Of a DNA stretch of 14,148 bases, positions 12,285-14,148 are shown in pieces; within the stretch, counting starts at the first letter, position 1, and each line of letters starts with the position of its first letter. This DNA is from Rhodocyclaceae bacterium (GTDB lineage Bacteria; Pseudomonadota; Gammaproteobacteria; Burkholderiales; Rhodocyclaceae), in NCBI GenBank assembly GCA_025361105.1, contig JANYAW010000049.1:1-14148 (forward strand), written 5' to 3'. The notes under the pieces are model-generated. The model was given only the letters and a program-made list of their open reading frames with translations, did not search any database and was not told the DNA's origin. Made by a program: the position numbers and the translations under genes.

Positions 12285-14148
12285 ATGATTCAAGGTCGTT
12301 TGCAAATTCGATTGAAAGTCCTTGCCTCAGCACTTCTTTTCGCTGGCGTTGTTAGCGCGGGAGAACTGAAGTCTGGCGTCGAAACCCAATATTTCGATCC
12401 ATCAGTACGTATACAGGATGATATTTTTCTCGCCGTAAATGGCACTTGGATCAAGAACACGCCGATTCCTGCAGACAAAGGCCGCTATGGATCGTTTGAC
12501 ATTCTGCGCGACTTGAGCGAGACACGTACCCGCCAGATTATCGAAGACGCTGCGTCAAAGAAACAAGCCAAGGGCAGCGACGGCGAAAAAATCGGCATGC
12601 TTTATCAGGGTTTCATGGACGAAGCTGCTGTTGAACGCGCCGGCATCAAGCCCTTGGCCGCCGATTTGAAAAAAATCGCTGCAGTGAAATCGACCAAAGA
12701 CGTTGCTGCCTTGCTCGGCGAAATGCAACGCGCGCAAATCAATGGCCCGTTGCGGATTGATGTCGGACAGGATTCCAAGGACTCCACGCGCTATCAACCC
12801 GACGTGCGCCAAGGCGGCTTGGGGCTCCCTGATCGTGACTATTACCTGAAGGATGATGCGCGATTCAAGGCTGCGCGCGATGCCTATGTCGTCTATCTCA
12901 CCACGCTATTCAAGCTCGTCGGCGACAAAACGCCCGAAGCCTCGGCGCAAAGCGTAATGAAGTTGGAAACCGCCCTAGCACAAGTGCAGTGGACCAAGGT
13001 TGAAAATCGCAATCCAGAAAAAACCTATAACAAAAAGACCCCGGCTGACCTAGCCACATTGACCCCGGAATTTGACTGGGCGCATTTTCTCGCTGCAGCG
13101 AATTTGGGCAAGATTAGTGACTTGAATTTGAACCAACCAAGCTACACCATAGGTTTCGGCAAACTTTTGGCGAGCGAGCCGATTTCGGTTTGGCAAGCCT
13201 ATTTGAAGGCGCGTTTACTTGACGACGCTGCGCCTGTGTTACCCAAGGCATTCGTCGATGCGCGCTTTGAATTCCGTGGCAAGGCATTGAACGGTACCAA
13301 AGAAAATCAACCACGCTGGAAGCGCGGCGTAGCGGCAGTAGAAAACAGCATGGGTGAGGCAATCGGTCAGATTTATGTCGCCAAATACTTCCCACCGGCC
13401 TCGAAGGCCAAAATGGATGAACTGGTCGGCAATTTGTTAAAGGCTTTCAAGGTCAGCATCGATGGATTGACCTGGATGTCGCCAACAACCAAAGTGCAAG
13501 CGCAACGCAAGCTGTCGACTTTCATGCCAAAAATCGGCTACCCGAAAAAATGGCGCAGCTATGCCAAGCTGGAGATCAAACCCAATGACCTGTACGGCAA
13601 TCTGGTCCGCGCGTCACAATTTGCACATCAGGTTTCCGTGGACAAACTCGGCAAGCCGATTGATCGCGATGAGTGGGGCATGACGCCGCAAACCGTCAAC
13701 GCCTACTACAACCCATCGCTCAACGAAATCGTGTTCCCGGCGGCGATTTTGCAATACCCTTTCTTCAGCCAGGACGTAGATGATGCAGTTAACTATGGCG
13801 GCATCGGTGCAGTAATCGGCCACGAAATCGGCCACGGTTTTGATGACCAGGGCAGCCAGTTTGATGCCGACGGCAATTTGAAAAATTGGTGGACCGAAGA
13901 TGATCGCAAGGCATTCAGTGCCTTGACCAGCAAGCTCGTTGCGCAATACAACGCCTATGAGCCATTGCCGGGAAAGAACATCAATGGCGAACTGACCTTG
14001 GGCGAAAACATCGGTGATTTGTCCGGCATGCAAATCGCATTCAAGGCCTATCGCATGTCACTCAATGGCAAGGAAGCGCCGGTGATTAATGGTATGAGTG
14101 GCAATGAGCGTTTCTTCTACGGCTTCGCGCAAATCTGGCGCTCGGTGA
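12285..14148 (+). CDS. M13 (neprilysin/PepO-like) zinc metallopeptidase, 3' end cut by window
   Basis: 621 codons are visible, running off the right edge without a stop; M13 enzymes are about 670-690 aa, so some 50 C-terminal residues are missing. A signal peptide (MIQGRLQIRLKVLASALLFAGVVSA) indicates export, probably to the periplasm. The N-terminal M13 domain has VNGTWIKNTPIPADKGRYGSF. The catalytic domain shows VNAYYNP (N472) with IVFPAAILQYPFF, zinc motif HEIGH (H513, E514, H517), and GENIGD giving the third ligand E574 and D578. All catalytic residues seen are intact. AGGAG lies 9 nt before the ATG. An in-frame ATG nine codons upstream (12258) would place that SD inside the gene, so I prefer 12285. 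It should cleave peptides on the amino side of hydrophobic residues, a family property. Confidence 0.95.
   Translation, partial: MIQGRLQIRLKVLASALLFAGVVSAGELKSGVETQYFDPSVRIQDDIFLAVNGTWIKNTPIPADKGRYGSFDILRDLSETRTRQIIEDAASKKQAKGSDGEKIGMLYQGFMDEAAVERAGIKPLAADLKKIAAVKSTKDVAALLGEMQRAQINGPLRIDVGQDSKDSTRYQPDVRQGGLGLPDRDYYLKDDARFKAARDAYVVYLTTLFKLVGDKTPEASAQSVMKLETALAQVQWTKVENRNPEKTYNKKTPADLATLTPEFDWAHFLAAANLGKISDLNLNQPSYTIGFGKLLASEPISVWQAYLKARLLDDAAPVLPKAFVDARFEFRGKALNGTKENQPRWKRGVAAVENSMGEAIGQIYVAKYFPPASKAKMDELVGNLLKAFKVSIDGLTWMSPTTKVQAQRKLSTFMPKIGYPKKWRSYAKLEIKPNDLYGNLVRASQFAHQVSVDKLGKPIDRDEWGMTPQTVNAYYNPSLNEIVFPAAILQYPFFSQDVDDAVNYGGIGAVIGHEIGHGFDDQGSQFDADGNLKNWWTEDDRKAFSALTSKLVAQYNAYEPLPGKNINGELTLGENIGDLSGMQIAFKAYRMSLNGKEAPVINGMSGNERFFYGFAQIWRSV

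Noticed and set aside
12438..12461. Partial match to the repeat's complement (AACACGCCG) in the peptidase gene
   Set aside because: It encodes the family-conserved GTWIKNTPIPADK segment and matches the repeat only in two short blocks.

Overview
The window looks like a chromosomal segment of a betaproteobacterium with moderate GC (I did not count it exactly). The taxonomic call rests on gene order. A TPR protein, lolB, ispE, tRNA-Gln, prs, rplY, pth and ychF run in one direction, with mutM divergent from the TPR gene; I know this arrangement from Betaproteobacteria. The proteins themselves (long CTC/TL5-type L25, GluQRS beside a YccU-type CoA-binding protein) fit that placement. No transposase, integrase, phage gene or CRISPR array is visible.

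Layout. At 1-48 (minus) there is perhaps the first 16 codons of a gene leaving the window. From 88 to 1461 (minus) gluQ and a small CoA-binding protein form a tight pair. From 1540 to 2921 (plus) lie a thioredoxin and a membrane-anchored PAS protein without an output domain. From 3029 to 4045 (minus) lies a lone TRAP-type solute-binding protein. From 4168 to 11163 (minus) runs the long housekeeping cluster. It begins with outer-membrane/periplasm functions (TPR protein, LolB) and IspE. A strong-looking sigma70-type promoter then restarts transcription for tRNA-Gln and prs, followed by rplY, pth and ychF, which are translation genes. From 11283 (plus) lie mutM and then an M13-family metallopeptidase cut off by the right edge.

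The most unusual thing here is not a gene. A 26-nt sequence occurs four times nearly unchanged and once as a partial copy (51-71, 2950-2975, 4137-4162, 8865-8890, 11342-11367). Three copies are intergenic, close to gene ends. Two lie inside conserved genes, mutM and lolB, read in two different frames. The spacing is irregular (about 1.2 to 4.7 kb), so this is a dispersed motif and not an array. Its behaviour resembles DNA-uptake sequences or small dispersed palindromic elements. I do not recognise it as any described one, and its function is unknown.

How the genes fit together: prs (PRPP), tRNA-Gln, L25, peptidyl-tRNA hydrolase and YchF all serve translation and nucleotide supply. LolB and the exported TPR protein act at the cell envelope, IspE in isoprenoid synthesis, MutM in repair of oxidised DNA, and GluQRS in tRNA(Asp) modification.
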